Made by a program: the position numbers and the translations under genes. From Gnetum montanum (lineage: Eukaryota > Streptophyta > Gnetopsida > Gnetales > Gnetaceae), in NCBI GenBank assembly GCA_015680685.1, contig MNCI01002923.1, positions 96,669 through 160,668 of the forward strand: a stretch of DNA of 64,000 nucleotides. The letters are read 5' to 3'. The notes below the pieces were generated by a model. The model did no database searches and was not told the DNA's origin. It saw only the letters and a list, made by a program, of their open reading frames with translations. Below are positions 61,816 through 64,000 of the stretch, piece by piece. The first letter of the stretch is position 1. Every line of letters starts with the position of its first letter.

Positions 61816-62454
61816 TTATTTATGTTTCATTAGCCTGGCTTTGAAGAGTTGGTCGAATAATTGTGAAGGTTTCATGGGTAATGGCATGTATTGAGAGGGG
61901 TTCCTCCTCTCAAAGTTTCTCGCATGGCTTTGTGTAGCACTTTGTGATGTGGACGGCCTAGGTGTAGTAGCAGGGGCAGGTCTAGTATAGCTAGTAGGGA
62001 CAGTAGGTGGTTTACCTTGTTGTTTTGTACTTGTCTGTTGAGTTTCCGCTACTGCTGCTACTGTCGCCTTAGCCTTTTCTTTGTCCTTCTTAATATGTTG
62101 ATTTTTAAAGGCTAAGTAAGCTGGGTCATGGCTGTTTTGGTCCGTCTCTTCTATGTTTTTTATTTGCACAAAAGCTTGACTTAAAGTGCGCACGTTCAAA
62201 TAGTATAGCTTAGATTTCACAAATTCATTTACAGCTCCCTTTAGGATGGTGAGTAAGTATGTTTCAGGGATTGGTTCATGAAGTTCATTTAGCGCAACAC
62301 TCCATCTCTGAATAAATTTCTGTACAGGTTCAAGGGGTGCTTGTTTTACCTGTATCAAACTGTCCAGGATTGCTTCAGGTTTCAAGTTGTATTTAAACCT
62401 GGTAATGAACTGGTGTAGGAGATCCTCCAAAGAGGATATGGAGTTACGGGGCAA
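61816..62454 (-). pseudogene. gag core (capsid-like) of M2
   Basis: Open frame of 212 codons with the retrotransposon-gag pattern: LEDLLHQFITRFKYNL, then LIQVKQAPLEPVQKFIQRW, ALNELHEPIPE and LLTILKGAVNEF. A Thr/Pro/Ala/Gln-rich segment (62100-61950) and an FERRNPSQYMPLPM stretch follow, usual for Tat-lineage Gag. It would form the virus-like particle shell. The frame upstream (to about 62830) is broken. Confidence 0.8.
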
Positions 62455-62672
62455 GGCTCAGTACTAATCTAAAGCTCTCCCAGTGAGGGACATGGCGAAA
62501 ATAGGTAAAATTGCATGGGGCCACGCCTGAAGCAGTAAACATTCTAGTCTAAACGTGACTAGGTGGGCGTTGGGGTCCCCCTCCTTGTTATATTTGGTTA
62601 GCTGGGGCAAAGAGACTCCCTTGGGTAGGGTCAACGGTGGTACTGAAGAGCTAATAGGATCATCTTGGTAAA

Positions 62673-62673
62673 N
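62673..62673. other. single N, contig join with 42-bp duplicated overlap
   Basis: 62631-62672 recurs exactly at 62675-62716. The duplication adds a false insertion into the gag frame. Confidence 0.9.
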
Positions 62674-62838
62674 ATCAACGGTGGTACTGAAGAGCTAATA
62701 GGATCATCTTGGTAAAAGTCTAATACTTTAAGCTCTTCGTTGTTGACCATTTTGAGGCGTTTTACCTCATCGGTGAGTTCTTGCATCAACTTTTTAGCTT
62801 CGGCCCAATCCTAGGCCCCAGGTGATATGGCAGGTGGG

Positions 62839-63729
62839 CTATCTTGTGCAGTTTGAAAGTTGGATTATTGTACAGTGGGCGGGAAAGAGGAAAGTTGAGT
62901 GGTTGGAGGTTGCACTTGTGGAATATTCATGGTAGACGCTATTAAGGGTGGGATACTGTAAGGAAAGGGTTGCTGTTGTTGTTGCTGTGGTACTTGAGGG
63001 ATGTTCATGGGAGGAATTGTAGGAGGTGGTATGTTGTAATGAGGGGGTTGATACGCTTGCATGCCAGTCATGGCCCATTGTCCAGCCATGATTCGTGAAG
63101 GAGCACCCTAAACTTGTTGAGTTGAAGTGGTGAAGGGTGCCCCTTGGGTTTGAATTCATGGTATATAGTGAGTGGATGTAGAAGCGGGTATCACAGATGG
63201 CATCCCAATCACTTGGGGTGAAAAGGTCACTACTACATTATTTTGAGGGGGTTGTTGTTGGGGCTATACTTGTAGGAGGTGAGATAGTGTAGTGACTGGA
63301 GGAATAGTGGGGATAGATATATTGAATTGGGTATCAGTCATGGGGAGAGTGGGAATAAGAGTGGATGCTTGCTGTTGAGGCACATGTGGTTGAGTGGTTT
63401 TGAATGAATGGAGGGACATAGTTTCCTCTATAAAAGGATGGAATAGCGGGTTCTCGTAAGTATGCGAATTGAGAGTATGGTATGACTCCTCATGTTCGGA
63501 ATGAGCAGCAAAGTCATCCTCCTCTTCTGATTGGGGATTTAGCATGGACTGGTCTAGGGTTTGACTCCTTGCTAGGAGGAGCTGTGATGAGCTCAGAGTA
63601 GTGCTCTGGGAGAGGGATGATGTCATATGGGGAGGGGATGAACTCATGTCCTCCCTTATTGACAAGTTCATACTGTTTCTTAGCCTCCAGTTCAGTTTGA
63701 TCTATTGCCAAGCCAACTTGGATCTTCAC
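62839..63729 (-). pseudogene. gag N-terminal Pro/Gln/Ser-rich region of M2
   Basis: Overlapping open pieces (63729-63514, 63671-63264, 63159-62839 or 63089-62865) encode low-complexity Pro/Gln/Ser/Thr peptide (IPQVPQQQQQQPFPYSIPP). Conserved short motifs (VGLAIDQTELEAKKQYELVN) mark the start. Such N-terminal extensions occur upstream of gag in Tat/Ogre elements. No domain is recognised. The remaining bases to 64000 continue the element without a clear start. Confidence 0.55.
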
Positions 63730-64000
63730 ACATATAAAATTGTACTATTCTTGTGTTATGATGTTAAATGATGGATCTTTCCCTTGCAGTCTGAGTGATC
63801 AGTGAGGTCCCCCATGGGGGTTGACCTCACCATGGGCCCCTATGGGTTGCACGATGGGTATAGGCATTGTTGCGGGGCCAATGATATCTGGAGTGGACTT
63901 GGTTGAAACATTGGTGTTGGTAGTATTCATGATGGAAAGGTTGTAAGTGTAACAAGATGGATGGGAGATAGTGTCAGCATGTATAGGTGAGAATTCGACT

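Larger units (their letters stand above)
50360..64000 (-). mobile_element. M2: giant Tat-lineage Ty3/gypsy element
   Basis: Read on the - strand from the right edge: Pro/Gln-rich gag N-terminus, gag core, CHHC zinc finger, linker, protease, a long interval holding an ORF on the opposite strand, RT, RNase H, a second RNase H, integrase, integrase C-terminus (in a flipped contig), dyad repeats. The second RNase H domain is the hallmark of the Tat lineage (Tat/Ogre/Retand/Grande). The repeat zone at 46.1-50.3 kb probably belongs to its 3' end and the element continues past 64000. Stops in most domains show it is inactive. Confidence 0.85.

Overview
The window is plant nuclear DNA, about 80-85% of it LTR retrotransposon. 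Two host genes are well supported: a group IIb WRKY transcription factor with six coding exons and a small secreted lipid-transfer protein with two. WRKY group IIb, 8-cysteine LTPs and Athila/Tat/copia elements all point to a seed plant. The density of old, nested, stop-riddled elements suggests a large genome, possibly a gymnosperm, but I cannot name the species.

Layout. 1-18.2 kb (+ strand): three Athila-like Ty3/gypsy elements nested in one another. Element 1 (1-4103) has gag remnants but no pol. It ends inside the broken 5' LTR of element 2 (4104-14120; gag, protease, RT, RNase H, integrase). Element 2 in turn interrupts element 3 (14121-18245), of which only a long coiled-coil ORF 3' of pol and half an LTR are visible. 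18.2-21.6 kb: low-copy DNA with the LTP gene (- strand). 21578-31829: a full-length relative of elements 2 and 3 on the - strand (called M1), bounded by a perfect ACTAT target-site duplication. 31.8-33.9 kb: AT-rich DNA and a decayed gypsy RT/RNase H fragment. 33.9-39.3 kb: the WRKY gene (- strand), its TATA box and a cluster of W-box cores. 39316-45885: a Ty1/copia element (- strand) with both LTRs. 46.1-49.3 kb: an unusual zone of direct repeats and minisatellites built around ACGCTGG/CCAGCGT. 50.3-64 kb: a very large Tat-lineage gypsy element (- strand, called M2) with gag, protease, RT, two RNase H domains and integrase. A multi-exon ORF on the opposite (+) strand lies between its protease and RT.

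The two host genes sit in small islands between elements. All element ORFs are degraded, mostly by CAR-to-TAR, CGA-to-TGA and TGG-to-TGA/TAG changes as expected from cytosine methylation decay. Five single N characters mark contig joins. Three are flanked by duplicated overlaps, and one 425-base piece (50607-51031) appears to be placed backwards. The most interesting items are the antisense spliced ORF in M2, a family of short dyad repeats with apparently compensating arms, the coiled-coil ORF in the env position of the Athila-like elements, and the CCAGCGT repeat zone.
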